From NCBI RefSeq assembly GCF_900114615.1, contig NZ_FOTS01000007.1, positions 62,001-126,000 of the forward strand: a stretch of DNA of 64,000 nt. The letters are read 5' to 3'. Below the pieces are notes generated by a model, which was not told where the DNA came from, did not search any database, and worked only from the letters and a program-made list of their open reading frames with translations. Made by a program: the position numbers and the translations under genes. Every line of letters begins with the position of its first letter. The first letter of the stretch is position 1. The stretch is from Pelosinus propionicus DSM 13327. GTDB lineage: Bacteria; Bacillota; Negativicutes; DSM-13327. Shown here one piece after another: positions 41,991 through 51,107 of the stretch.

Positions 41991-42234
41991 ATTGTTGATT
42001 TTATTTATTGTATGCTTCTTTTCCTTGGTTGTCAATGAGATTTGATGAGTTGCCTCGGATTTGGCAAGACATTTATTTTCTGAAAATCACAATATTGTTA
42101 TAAAAATCGTAATATTCTTCTAAGGAATTCATAGGAGAAATGCTATCTTTAATTGAGAAATAAAATCAGTGCAATTTTATGAAGGGAGCGAATATACGTT
42201 TCTTTCTTACTGAGATAAAGTAAGGAGCAATAAC

Positions 42235-43221
42235 ATGACAAGAAAAATGTGGATAGTAGTATTGGCGGTTGTAATCGCTGGCGGTCTCATTACAGGTATT
42301 TATGTCAATAAGACAGTACTATATCAAGCGAAATCGAGTGCGTCAGTTTCAGTAAAGGAGCGGTCAGGAGAAAAACGTCATTCGTATCTTGGAAAAGAAT
42401 ATGTTCTGCCTGGCAAGACTGATAAAATTGTAGTTACAGGTGCGCTGGAAGCGTTAGAGGATCTGTTAGTCTTAGGGGTAAATCCGGTTGGTGTTATGAC
42501 GATTGGAGGGACGTTTCCGGCTCTGTTTGCAGATATTACGAAAGATGCAAAACCCATTGGAGAACGGATGCAGCCTAGCTTTGAAGCGATTTTGAAAATA
42601 AGACCGGATGTCATTTTGAGCAGCGACAAATTCCCTGCATCTACGGCAGAGCAATTGAAAAAAATTGCTCCGACCATCCCCATATCCCATTTTCCCATTG
42701 ATGGGAAAGCCAACCTCCTCTTTCTTGGTGAATTGACTGGTAAAAGAGAGCAGGCAGAAGAAGTACTGCGAAAATATGAAAAGGATGCAGCAGCTGCCAA
42801 AACCCGGTTGCCAGAAGGCGTGAGGGATAAAAAAGTGGTAGCGGTACGAATTCGTGCGGGTAACATTGGTGTTTATCCAGCTGATGTATTTTTTAATGAA
42901 ATATTGTATGGGGAATTAGGTTTGCCTGTTCCAGAGGAAATTAAAGCTGTCAAAGCACAAGAGGTCATTTCTTTAGAGAAGTTTAGTGAAATGGACCCAG
43001 ACTATATCTTTTTGCAATATGCCGTACTTGAAAGTCCTGCTCAACCTAACGTATTAAATGACTTGCAGCAGAATCCGATATGGCGCAGTCTGAAAGCGGT
43101 AAAGAATAATAATGTATTTATTAATGTAGTTGACCCTTTGGTGCAAGGGGTAGCAATCGGCGGAAAAATTCAGTTTCTAAATGCCGCTATGGAAAAATTA
43201 TCAATGAATGGTACAAAGTGA
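42235..43221 (+). CDS. Iron-siderophore ABC transporter substrate-binding protein
   Basis: FecB/FhuD-like binding protein of 328 residues. An N-terminal hydrophobic helix (signal or anchor; no lipobox Cys is apparent) is followed by two lobes, with VVVTGALEALEDLLVLGVNPVGV and PSFEAILKIRPDVILSS typical of the periplasmic-binding fold for siderophores. It opens a four-gene transporter set that also holds an esterase. AAGGAG upstream of ATG. The ligand is probably an Fe(III)-siderophore, as suggested by the esterase and Fur box. Confidence 0.87.
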   Translation: MTRKMWIVVLAVVIAGGLITGIYVNKTVLYQAKSSASVSVKERSGEKRHSYLGKEYVLPGKTDKIVVTGALEALEDLLVLGVNPVGVMTIGGTFPALFADITKDAKPIGERMQPSFEAILKIRPDVILSSDKFPASTAEQLKKIAPTIPISHFPIDGKANLLFLGELTGKREQAEEVLRKYEKDAAAAKTRLPEGVRDKKVVAVRIRAGNIGVYPADVFFNEILYGELGLPVPEEIKAVKAQEVISLEKFSEMDPDYIFLQYAVLESPAQPNVLNDLQQNPIWRSLKAVKNNNVFINVVDPLVQGVAIGGKIQFLNAAMEKLSMNGTK

Positions 43222-43230
43222 GGGGAACCA

Positions 43231-44238
43231 ATGTATGTAAAACGTTATTTTCCTTATATGATTTTGCTGGCATCTCCAGTGTTAATCCTTTTGATGGCAG
43301 CTTTATCTATACTATATGGTGCAAAAGAGATTGATGTAATGACGATACAAAATGCCATATTTCAATTTGATCCCACCAATGTGGATCATCAGATTATTAT
43401 GAGCTCCCGCCTGCCCAGAGTGATAGGAACGATGCTGATTGGCTGTGCTCTTAGTGTATCCGGGGCCCTGATGCAGGGAATTACCAGAAATTATCTAGCT
43501 TCTCCCGGAATTATGGGTATTAGTGATGGTTCAATTTTAGCTGTTACCTTAAGTATGATTTTGCTGCCCGAAGCCTCTGATTTGCAGCGGATCATATTTT
43601 CCTTTGCCGGGTCTGCTCTTGGGGCAGGGATTGTCTTTGGTTTGGGATCCATATTGCCTAATGGATTATCACCAGTAAGGCTGGCTATCTTAGGGACAAT
43701 TATTGGAACATTTCTAAGCAGCTTTGCTTCTGCTTTAGCAATCTATTTTCAAATTTCTCAAAATATTGGCTTTTGGTATCATGCGCGTCTGCATCAGTTG
43801 CAGCTGGAGCAGGTAGGATTAGCGATTCCCTTTGTAGTAGCCGGAATGCTTGCGGCACTTCGAATTTCCAGGTCTGTTACCGTTCTTTCTTTGGGAGAGG
43901 AAGTGGCGGTCAGCCTAGGACAGCGGACTACTGTCGTTAAAGTCTTGGCAGCAGCAGCAGTCATGCTTTTGACAGGGAGTGCTGTGGCTTTAGCTGGCAA
44001 AATTGCTTTTGTAGGTCTGATTATTCCCCATATCGTTCGCTTCCTTGTAGGTGCTGATTATAAATGGGTCATACCTTGTTCAGGGGTGCTAGGTGCTATA
44101 TTTTTGGCTTTATCTGATATAGTAAGCCGTTTCCTCAACTATCCCTTCGAGACTCCAGTTGGAGTTATCACCTCTTTGATTGGCGTGCCTTTCTTTCTTT
44201 ATTTAGCCAGGAAAAAGGGGGGCAATACGTATGCTTAA
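43231..44238 (+). CDS. FecCD-type iron ABC transporter permease 1
   Basis: Membrane permease of 335 residues with about nine to ten helices. Typical FecCD segments: SSRLPRVIGTMLIGCALSVSGALMQGITRNYLASPGIMGIS and AGKIAFVGLIIPHIVRFLVGADYKWVIP. It starts nine bases after the binding-protein stop and overlaps the second permease by eight bases; the two form the channel heterodimer. Confidence 0.93.
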   Translation: MYVKRYFPYMILLASPVLILLMAALSILYGAKEIDVMTIQNAIFQFDPTNVDHQIIMSSRLPRVIGTMLIGCALSVSGALMQGITRNYLASPGIMGISDGSILAVTLSMILLPEASDLQRIIFSFAGSALGAGIVFGLGSILPNGLSPVRLAILGTIIGTFLSSFASALAIYFQISQNIGFWYHARLHQLQLEQVGLAIPFVVAGMLAALRISRSVTVLSLGEEVAVSLGQRTTVVKVLAAAAVMLLTGSAVALAGKIAFVGLIIPHIVRFLVGADYKWVIPCSGVLGAIFLALSDIVSRFLNYPFETPVGVITSLIGVPFFLYLARKKGGNTYA

Positions 44239-45250
44239 ATACAGTCAGGAGCGTTTTGTGGGCATCATGCTTACTGCTTTAGGGCTAATTGTAGCTGCTA
44301 TTTATATAAGCCTTAGTTATGGAGTCTTTGATATTACTTTTGCTGAGGTCGTTAAGACGCTATTCAGCCAGGGTAATGGAGAATATGATATACTGATTTA
44401 TCAATTTCGGCTGCCCAGGATTGTGATTGCCGGGTTGGTAGGGGCGGGTCTGGGAGTCGCCGGAGCTGTATTACAAGGTGTTTCCCGAAATGGATTGGCT
44501 GATCCTGGCATCTTAGGCATCAATGCTGGAGCGGGTCTTGCTATTGTTGTATTTATGTTCTTTTATCAGGGGAAACTTGCTGGAACAGATTGGCTTTCAA
44601 TACTGGCTATGCCCTTTTTTGGTTTAATTGGAGGATTAGCTACTTCCGTTTTAGTGTATCTTCTTTCCTGGAAAAATGGGAGGCTGGATTCTCAGCGCTT
44701 TTTGTTAACGGGAATTGCTCTTGGTTCTGGTTTTGCGGCGCTTTCATTGTATATTACATTAAAAATGGATCCTACGGATTTTCACACCGCGACAGTTTGG
44801 AGCGTCGGCAGTCTGTTTCACGCCGATTGGCAATATAGTATCTCCATATTGCCATGGTTCTTATTTTTACTGCCTATTATTTTCTGGAAAGCCCATATTC
44901 TTGATTTGTTCCAACTTGAGGAAAGCAGCGTCAAAAGCCTAGGTGTTTCTGTAGGGAGAGAGCAGGTCATTTTATTGCTTTGCAGCACTGGGCTAGTTAG
45001 TGCTTGTGTTTCTGTGTCCGGGAGTATCGGGTTTGTAGGATTAATTGTTCCTCATTTAGCCAAATCTCTGACGGGTATTCGCCATCAGCAAATTATTCCT
45101 TTATGTGCAATGTTAGGCATGCTTCTTGTGATCGTGGCGGATTTTATCGCCAAAAACATCTTTGCACCGGCCGAAGTCGCTACAGGGACAATCGTATCCC
45201 TGATCGGAGTACCTTATTTTATTTATTTGTTATTTAGAAGTAAAGCCTAA
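44231..45250 (+). CDS. FecCD-type iron ABC transporter permease 2
   Basis: Second membrane permease, 339 residues, with QFRLPRIVIAGLVGAGLGVAGAVLQGVSRNGLADPGILGINAG and GSIGFVGLIVPHLAKSLTGIRH. Overlap with the first permease points to translational coupling. Pairs with the ATPase encoded next. Confidence 0.93.
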   Translation: MLKYSQERFVGIMLTALGLIVAAIYISLSYGVFDITFAEVVKTLFSQGNGEYDILIYQFRLPRIVIAGLVGAGLGVAGAVLQGVSRNGLADPGILGINAGAGLAIVVFMFFYQGKLAGTDWLSILAMPFFGLIGGLATSVLVYLLSWKNGRLDSQRFLLTGIALGSGFAALSLYITLKMDPTDFHTATVWSVGSLFHADWQYSISILPWFLFLLPIIFWKAHILDLFQLEESSVKSLGVSVGREQVILLLCSTGLVSACVSVSGSIGFVGLIVPHLAKSLTGIRHQQIIPLCAMLGMLLVIVADFIAKNIFAPAEVATGTIVSLIGVPYFIYLLFRSKA

Positions 45251-45260
45251 GAGGATGTGT

Positions 45261-46082
45261 ATGGATATGAGTATACTTAGAGCCGAAAAACTGCAGGCAG
45301 GCTATGAGCAGCGTACCGTTTTTCAGAATCTCAATTTTTCTGTAAAAGAAGGGAAGATCACCACAATTATTGGTCCTAATGGTTGTGGTAAATCAACACT
45401 ATTGAAAACCATGGGACGGATTCTTAAACAAAAATCAGGAACCGTCTTTTTATATGACCAGGATTTAAGAAATCTTTCAACCCGGGAAATTGCTAAAAAA
45501 CTCACACTTCTTCCCCAAAATCCAGTGGGGCCTAAAGAGTTGACCGTAGAAGAATTGATTACGTATGGGCGGTTCCCCCATCGCAATCAAGGACAAAAAA
45601 GTTCAATAGCGGATCAAAAGGCTATTGAATGGGCTATGAATATTACCAAAACGATTTCTTTTCGGCAGCGGGAGTTGGGCAGTTTATCAGGAGGAGAGCG
45701 ACAAAAGGTATGGTTAGCGATGGCATTGGCACAGGAAACTGCAATTCTTCTATTGGATGAACCGACTACCTATTTGGATATGGTACATCAGTTAGAAGTG
45801 CTGAAGATTGTGCAGCAGTTAAATCGTCAAAGGAAATGCACTATTGTTATGGTGTTGCATGATATTAACCACGCAGCCCGTTTTTCTCATGAGATTGTTG
45901 CTATGAAGGAGGGGCATGTCATTGCGTTGGGTAGTCCTCAGGAAATGATCACACCAGAAGTATTGAAACAAGTTTTTTGTATCGATGCTAGGGTGATGCT
46001 TGATCCTCGGGATGGGGTACCTGTTTGCTTTAGTTATGATAATCTGCAGACAGAGAAGGAAACGGTAGGAGGAGAGGAATGA
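45261..46082 (+). CDS. Siderophore ABC transporter ATP-binding protein (FecE type)
   Basis: ATPase of 273 residues with Walker A GPNGCGKST, Q-loop LLPQNPVGP, signature LSGGERQK, Walker B LLLDEPTTYLD and switch His VLHDINHAA, the pattern of FecE/FhuC. ATG 45261 fits best with the GAGG at 45251; ATG 45255 and 45267 are alternatives. It overlaps the esterase gene by four bases. Confidence 0.92.
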   Translation: MDMSILRAEKLQAGYEQRTVFQNLNFSVKEGKITTIIGPNGCGKSTLLKTMGRILKQKSGTVFLYDQDLRNLSTREIAKKLTLLPQNPVGPKELTVEELITYGRFPHRNQGQKSSIADQKAIEWAMNITKTISFRQRELGSLSGGERQKVWLAMALAQETAILLLDEPTTYLDMVHQLEVLKIVQQLNRQRKCTIVMVLHDINHAARFSHEIVAMKEGHVIALGSPQEMITPEVLKQVFCIDARVMLDPRDGVPVCFSYDNLQTEKETVGGEE

Positions 46083-46828
46083 CGGGAACGCTGATTCTTA
46101 GTACTTTTATGAGCAGTGAAATCTGTATTTACCTGCCACCATCCTATGATATGCATCAAAAGCATTTTCCTGTTGTTTATTTGCATGATGGCGGTTATCT
46201 GTTTCGCGACTGTTTGAGTGAGTTAGAAGAAATGATGTTTGCAAAAGAACTGAGGGAGTTTATCTTTGTAGGCATTAAACCGGATAACCGCAATGATGAG
46301 TATAGTCCTTGGTTTGCAAAGGCGGTAACAGCAGGATTTTCGGACTTTGGCGGTAGGGGATCTCAGTATCTTGCTTTTTTGGCAAATGAGCTAAAACCGT
46401 ACATAGATGAGAAGTATCGTACAATGAAGAAGCCGGAAAATACAGCAATTGCAGGTGCATCCTTTGGAGGATTGATCTCGATGTACGCGGCGTACCTGTA
46501 TCCCGGGATTTTTGGCAGGATTGCCTCAATCTCAGGCTCTTTTTGGTATACGGGATTTATTGATTTTATGCGTTCCTCAGATGTTGTACATCTCGGACGC
46601 AGGATTTACATGGACGTTGGATCGTTAGAAGGGAAGAGAAAAAATAACGAGCAAAGAAGCATGGTCGCAAAAAATCAAGAAGCGTATGAAATTTTATTAG
46701 ATAAAGGGTTTCTTAAGGAGCAATGTCAATTTCTTACCCACGAGGGAGAGGATCATGGACACTCCTTTTTTCTGAAGCGTTTCCCAACTGCATTACAATG
46801 GTTATTTCCCATGAAGATGACCAGGTGA
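46079..46828 (+). CDS. Alpha/beta-hydrolase esterase (putative siderophore esterase)
   Basis: Esterase-D/Fes-like hydrolase of 249 residues. The nucleophile elbow is GASFGG (Ser near 124), the acid may be in MDVGSLEGK and the catalytic His in GEDHGHSFF near the C-terminus. No signal peptide, so it acts in the cytoplasm, where it would open an ester-type siderophore after import to release iron, as IroE, Fes and BesA do. It is translationally coupled to the transporter ATPase. The last codons and stop are inside the terminator stem. Confidence 0.82.
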   Translation: MTGTLILSTFMSSEICIYLPPSYDMHQKHFPVVYLHDGGYLFRDCLSELEEMMFAKELREFIFVGIKPDNRNDEYSPWFAKAVTAGFSDFGGRGSQYLAFLANELKPYIDEKYRTMKKPENTAIAGASFGGLISMYAAYLYPGIFGRIASISGSFWYTGFIDFMRSSDVVHLGRRIYMDVGSLEGKRKNNEQRSMVAKNQEAYEILLDKGFLKEQCQFLTHEGEDHGHSFFLKRFPTALQWLFPMKMTR

Positions 46829-46860
46829 TCTAGAAGATAGAGCACCTGGTCATCTTATTA
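46816..46860. terminator. Terminator of the siderophore operon
   Basis: GATGACCAGGTG (46816-46827) pairs perfectly with CACCTGGTCATC (46843-46854), then TTATTATTATT. The left arm includes the final codons of the esterase gene. Confidence 0.8.
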
Positions 46861-46904
46861 TTATTTTAAAGTAGATCTATTTACTTCAGCAGATACATAC
46901 GTTT

Positions 46905-47795
46905 TTAGCTGTTTTGAAAGGCGTATATCGATTTTCTTAAGAAAGTAAATAGCTTTTCTTCTGCTATGCCAAAGGTGCTTTTTTCAGAGCTGCGCAAAAA
47001 TCCTACGTCTAGTTCCAGATCCAAATTTTGTACCATTTTTACTACAGTACCAGCAGGAGCTGGTGTTACAGTAACTGCTGGTACTAGGGCAATGCCATGA
47101 TTGGCTTGAACATAATACTTAAGGGCAGCTAAACTGTTGATTTCAAGTGTTGAGTAAGAAGTGCCTATTTTTTGTAGTAGTATCGATAATTTTTTTCGAA
47201 AAACACATTCGCGGGAGGTAACTAAGAATCGCTCTCCTTTTAAATCCTGTATTGTGATGTCTTGCTTTATTGCAAGGGGATTCATGGAAGGAACCAGCAA
47301 TACAAGGGGTTCCGAAAATAAAGGGTCAAACATTAATCCAGAGCTGGTTGCTGGTACGGAAGAAATAGCAAAGTCGATTTCGCCTTTTAGAGTGAGTTCC
47401 GTCAAGGTGCACGTATTTCCAATTTGAATGGATATTTGTACTTTGGGATATTGTTCCATAAAAGCAGCTAGAATGTTAGGCAATCGGAAGCTTGCTGTAG
47501 GTTCGATAGCACCTAATAAAATGGAACCGGATTCTCCGAGAGTGATATCACTCATAGTATCTTGTAAGTGATCGACATCTCGTAGGATATGGGCGGATTG
47601 TTCGCTGCAAATTCTTCCGGCTTCTGTCAGACGGAAGCTTTTCCCACGTTCAAATAAGATTACTCCTAAATCTCGCTCTAACTTTTGAATTTGCATCGTT
47701 ACGGTAGATTGTGCATAGCGAAGCTCTTGAGCCGCTTGTTGGAAACTGCCTAATTTTACAATTGTTAGAAATGTTTTGAGTCCTCGTAGGTCCAT
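46905..47795 (-). CDS. LysR family transcriptional regulator
   Basis: Regulator of 296 residues. N-terminal winged HTH with LKTFLTIVKLGSFQQAAQELRYAQSTVTMQIQKLERDLG, then a periplasmic-binding-like effector domain (about 90-290). I chose ATG 47795, with GGAG upstream on the minus strand, as it starts at the usual MDLRGLKTF. It is not divergent from an obvious enzyme gene; a repeat element and the QueG-like gene follow on the other side. Effector and targets are unknown. Confidence 0.88.
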   Translation of the reverse strand: MDLRGLKTFLTIVKLGSFQQAAQELRYAQSTVTMQIQKLERDLGVILFERGKSFRLTEAGRICSEQSAHILRDVDHLQDTMSDITLGESGSILLGAIEPTASFRLPNILAAFMEQYPKVQISIQIGNTCTLTELTLKGEIDFAISSVPATSSGLMFDPLFSEPLVLLVPSMNPLAIKQDITIQDLKGERFLVTSRECVFRKKLSILLQKIGTSYSTLEINSLAALKYYVQANHGIALVPAVTVTPAPAGTVVKMVQNLDLELDVGFLRSSEKSTFGIAEEKLFTFLRKSIYAFQNS

Positions 47796-47904
47796 AGTTA
47801 TTATCACTCCAATAATTGATAGTTCAATAATATTGATATAATGATTCTTATATTTCAATTATACAGAATTAAGGAGATGTAGTACAATGAAATTAGAAAA
47901 TTAA

Positions 47905-48067
47905 TAGTATCTCATCTGCGTTGAAAAGATAGATAATTTAGCGAGGCGTTTTTAACCTGCAAAGCGGAAGAATCGTGCAGATCGGGAATCTGTAAGGCGA
48001 TGCCAATGAAGCAGGACGGAAAAAGGCTGCTAAAGTAGCAGAACTTTTAATGCAGATGAGGTACTAG
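47905..48067. repeat. 163-bp dispersed repeat with terminal inverted repeats (copy 2)
   Basis: It aligns end to end with the reverse complement of 20740-20903 at roughly three quarters identity or more by eye. The right end (48045-48067) is identical to the inverted-repeat end of copy 1 at most positions. No reading frame. It lies between the LysR and QueG-like genes. Confidence 0.8.
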
Positions 48068-48154
48068 TCATTGGGTTATTTAAAGCATTGGAAAGGGCTG
48101 CAAAATGACCATTATTTTAGATGGCGCCATGAGCTAGGTGTGGAGGAATGATGT

Positions 48155-48958
48155 ATGACAGGAATAACGTTACAGAGGATTCAAGATGCTGCAAGTGCTT
48201 TTATAAAGGATAGTCCACTGAACACGATTGCAGAGTTAGATTCGCTGCAGCTTTTTGATGCGCCGCTGATAGCAGCAGCGGATGCCTATGATCCATTATT
48301 TACAAAGCTAAAGGAGAATGAAGTTGTTGGCCCGCAGCACCGAATGCCCCAGGAGTGGTTAGAAGGTGCCAAGTCTGTTATATCTTATTTTTTGCCCTTG
48401 ACGAAAAGAGTCCGTGAAGCAAATCGAAAACCAGGGGTGGCTGCTCGGGAATGGATGTATGGACGCTATGAAGGAGAGCAATTCAATAACTCTTTAAGTA
48501 ATTATCTAGTAGCGTTTTTAGAAAATGCAGGAATAAAAGCTGTTGTTCCCGTTATGGATCCTCGTTTTAGTGTGGTCAATCGCCGCAGTAATTGGTCAGA
48601 ACGCCATATTGCATTTATAGCTGGTCTAGGAACCTTTAGTCTGAATCGATCATTAATTACAGCTCGTGGTTCTGCAGGTAGGATTGGCAGTATCATTGTA
48701 GATGCTGCTATTGATGCTACTGAGCGCCAGTATACTGAATTTGATGAACATTGCACAAAATGCGGTGCTTGTATCCTGCGCTGCCCCCCTTTTGCGATCA
48801 ATGAGCAAGGCAAGGATAATGCGGTTTGTTCTGATTACCTTGGTCGCGTATTGGCGCGCTATCGTCCCAGATACGGCTGTGGAAAATGCCAGACCGCTGT
48901 ACCTTGTGAAGCCTGTATTCCTCATGTACAAGGAAATACTTTGTCTATAAACAGATAA
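48155..48958 (+). CDS. Epoxyqueuosine reductase-like 4Fe-4S protein
   Basis: Protein of 267 residues with the QueG-like domain layout: ANRKPG region, the segment WSERHIAFIAGLGTFSLNRSLIT that resembles the cobalamin-binding core, and the ferredoxin motif CTKCGACILRCPP followed by CSDYLG, CGKCQTAVPCEACIP. It is shorter than true QueG (about 350-380) and lacks its C-terminal HEAT repeats, so tRNA modification is not assured; it may be a cobalamin/Fe-S reductase of another substrate. GGAGG upstream. Confidence 0.8.
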   Translation: MTGITLQRIQDAASAFIKDSPLNTIAELDSLQLFDAPLIAAADAYDPLFTKLKENEVVGPQHRMPQEWLEGAKSVISYFLPLTKRVREANRKPGVAAREWMYGRYEGEQFNNSLSNYLVAFLENAGIKAVVPVMDPRFSVVNRRSNWSERHIAFIAGLGTFSLNRSLITARGSAGRIGSIIVDAAIDATERQYTEFDEHCTKCGACILRCPPFAINEQGKDNAVCSDYLGRVLARYRPRYGCGKCQTAVPCEACIPHVQGNTLSINR

Positions 48959-49017
48959 TAAATCAAATAGCACTATGAATGGCAAATCCTAAATATGGAT
49001 CCTCACCAGAAAGTACG

Positions 49018-49128
49018 CTTGACGTTCTGTCGTTGCGAGCGGAGCGCGACAATCTCCAATAGCAAGCTGGGAGGCAGTAGAGATTACCATGTCAGCTGTC
49101 GCCTCCTCGCAATGACAATATTGTCAAG
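49018..49128. repeat. 111-bp palindromic repeat of the TTGCGAG type
   Basis: Both ends read CTTGAC inwards, then GTCGTTGCGAG or GTCATTGCGAG, so the unit forms a long imperfect hairpin. This TTGCGAGCGGAGC-type repeat is known as a dispersed intergenic element in many bacteria. No reading frame. Confidence 0.75.
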
Positions 49129-49313
49129 TAGACATTTTGGTGTTGAGCAAAAATATATAGCTTTATAAAAAAAATCAATGAATTGCTTTTTGCAGTTTGT
49201 TGATTTTTTAGTTTAATTGTATATAGTCAAATGCAGTTCAAAGAAATCCTTTCGATATAAATGTAGGATAGGAAAAAGCTGTACCTTCTCACGAGGGGTT
49301 AGGAGTGAGCATA

Positions 49314-50969
49314 ATGAGAATTAATAGCGCTATTGCGGATACGAATAAGGCTGCAAGTCAAAAAGATAATGTGACAAAGAAGAAGCCGCTATCACTTGTT
49401 TCTAATATAGAGACAAGTTCCTCAACATATGAAGATGCTGCCAAGGTGGAAATGTCTGAAGGTACAAAAAATAAGACAAGCCTACCAGCGAAAACGTTGG
49501 AAAATATACAAAACGGTGTTTCTTTGCTGCAAGCTGCGGATCAAGATTTAGATAAAATTCGTAGTATGCTTGAACGAGGAAAAGAATTAGCGGCTCAAGC
49601 GGCTACTTCTCAGGATGCAGCGGAAAAGGAAAGGCTTCAAAATGAAATTAATAATATAAATCATGAGATTGACAACTATAAAACTACTTACTCATCAGAT
49701 CCAAACAATGAAGAGATTATGACTGCCTTAAAGAGTGACTGGTTAGAAGTAGCAGAAGACGTTATTCAGGAGCGTTACGGGCTAGTCGGTGATGGAGCAG
49801 AATTGCAAATCGTACTGGATGAAGATTCTGTACCTTATCTTGCTGCGATCATGTACAACTACGATAAAGATGGCAAAGCAATTAATCAGACCATGCATAT
49901 TGCAGTTAAGAGTGCACTTCCAGCTGCTTTGCCTAATGGGGGAAGAGATCCTGGACAGTATGATGATCGTGTGGTTACTCATGAGATGGTTCATGTGCTT
50001 ATGGGGAGGACGATGAACTTTCAAGCGATGCCTAACTGGTTCAAAGAAGGAACTGCGGAATTCATCCATGGCCCTAATGAGAGGGTGGCTCTTGATTTGA
50101 AGCGTAGTGGTGGTGGAATGAAGGGCGCGACAGCACTCCAAGATGCTTTGGGTGATGGTACCAATAGTTCCTGGGAAAATACGAGTTTACATTATTCTGC
50201 AGCATCCATGGCAGTACGTTATTTACATACGAAAATAAAAGAAGATGGCTATAGCGGCGGCATAAAAGACTTGATGACGGACCTAAAGTCCAATCCAACG
50301 GAAAGCCTTGATCAGGCTTTGAACCATGTCTCTCGATATTCAAATGTGAAAGCATTTGTTAATGATTATGTTAAAAATGGGAATGGGGCTGCATTTATCC
50401 ATAATCTTGATGCAGCAGGTGAATTTAGAGCCTCTCTAGCTGGAGGAGATACTGGTGCTATAGGAGGTTCTACCGTTGATGGTGGTCCCGTTCAGACGGC
50501 AGAATCGGTAATTCCTGATATCAACCATCCAACGGAGACACCACTGGAAAACTTCCGTGTTATCTGGCCAACTCGCAGGGAAGATCCAATTCCATATCAA
50601 GCAAATAAAGCTGCTACGATTCAGAGTAGTACGGGAAATTACACACCTTTAAAAGTGGATAGCCATGTTCTTGGTACAGATCAAATCGATCTTGTTAATC
50701 ATTCTGATACAGCTAGCGCACTTTTTGATAAGGCCATATCTTATATTACCGATAAGCAAGCACAGCTTGGTGAGATTAAAAATAATTTAAGTAATCAAGA
50801 AAGTATCGTAGTTGAAAATGCAAATTCTTCAGCGATAACGGATTCTAATAGAGCCGAAAAAGAAGTGGAGCAAGTAAAGGCCAGTCTGGAGGGGACAAAC
50901 GCTAACAATGCGTCGAAGATAGCCAGATTACAGCCTGAGAGAGTATTACAATTGCTGAAAACTAGTTAA
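49314..50969 (+). CDS. Flagellin-like zinc metalloprotease (flagellinolysin-like)
   Basis: Protein of 551 residues. The N-terminus MRINSAIAD and the helix at 64-97 (IQNGVSLLQAADQDLDKI...ELAAQAAT) resemble flagellin D0/D1; residues 467-548 resemble the flagellin C-terminal D1/D0 helices and end with RVLQLLKT. Between them lies a gluzincin-like domain: zinc motif HEMVH (His223, Glu224, His227) and a probable third ligand Glu245 in NWFKEGTAEF. No signal peptide. This fits flagellinolysins, in which a protease fills the variable flagellin region, but the flagellin parts are divergent and no flagellar gene is adjacent. ATG 49314 follows AGGAG by eight bases. Confidence 0.75.
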   Translation: MRINSAIADTNKAASQKDNVTKKKPLSLVSNIETSSSTYEDAAKVEMSEGTKNKTSLPAKTLENIQNGVSLLQAADQDLDKIRSMLERGKELAAQAATSQDAAEKERLQNEINNINHEIDNYKTTYSSDPNNEEIMTALKSDWLEVAEDVIQERYGLVGDGAELQIVLDEDSVPYLAAIMYNYDKDGKAINQTMHIAVKSALPAALPNGGRDPGQYDDRVVTHEMVHVLMGRTMNFQAMPNWFKEGTAEFIHGPNERVALDLKRSGGGMKGATALQDALGDGTNSSWENTSLHYSAASMAVRYLHTKIKEDGYSGGIKDLMTDLKSNPTESLDQALNHVSRYSNVKAFVNDYVKNGNGAAFIHNLDAAGEFRASLAGGDTGAIGGSTVDGGPVQTAESVIPDINHPTETPLENFRVIWPTRREDPIPYQANKAATIQSSTGNYTPLKVDSHVLGTDQIDLVNHSDTASALFDKAISYITDKQAQLGEIKNNLSNQESIVVENANSSAITDSNRAEKEVEQVKASLEGTNANNASKIARLQPERVLQLLKTS

Positions 50970-50981
50970 AAATGGGTATAC

Positions 50982-51021
50982 AGATAAACTCCTGCAAGGA
51001 TAATCCTGCAGGAGTTTATCT
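50982..51021 (+). terminator. Terminator of the flagellin-like protease gene
   Basis: A perfect 15-bp stem (50982-50996 with 51007-51021) closed by a 10-base loop, 12 bases after the stop codon. Confidence 0.7.
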
Positions 51022-51107
51022 ATAAAGTGTGAAATAGAATAGAAACAGAGATGTTCTAGCAAAATAAGATTACATATGAGGCCGTTACATAATAGGAGGA
51101 GATACAT

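Noticed and set aside
48105-48137. Ten-codon frame beginning MTIILDGAM before the QueG-like gene
   Set aside because: It resembles the start of a homocysteine methyltransferase but stops at once. It is too short to call a gene remnant with confidence.
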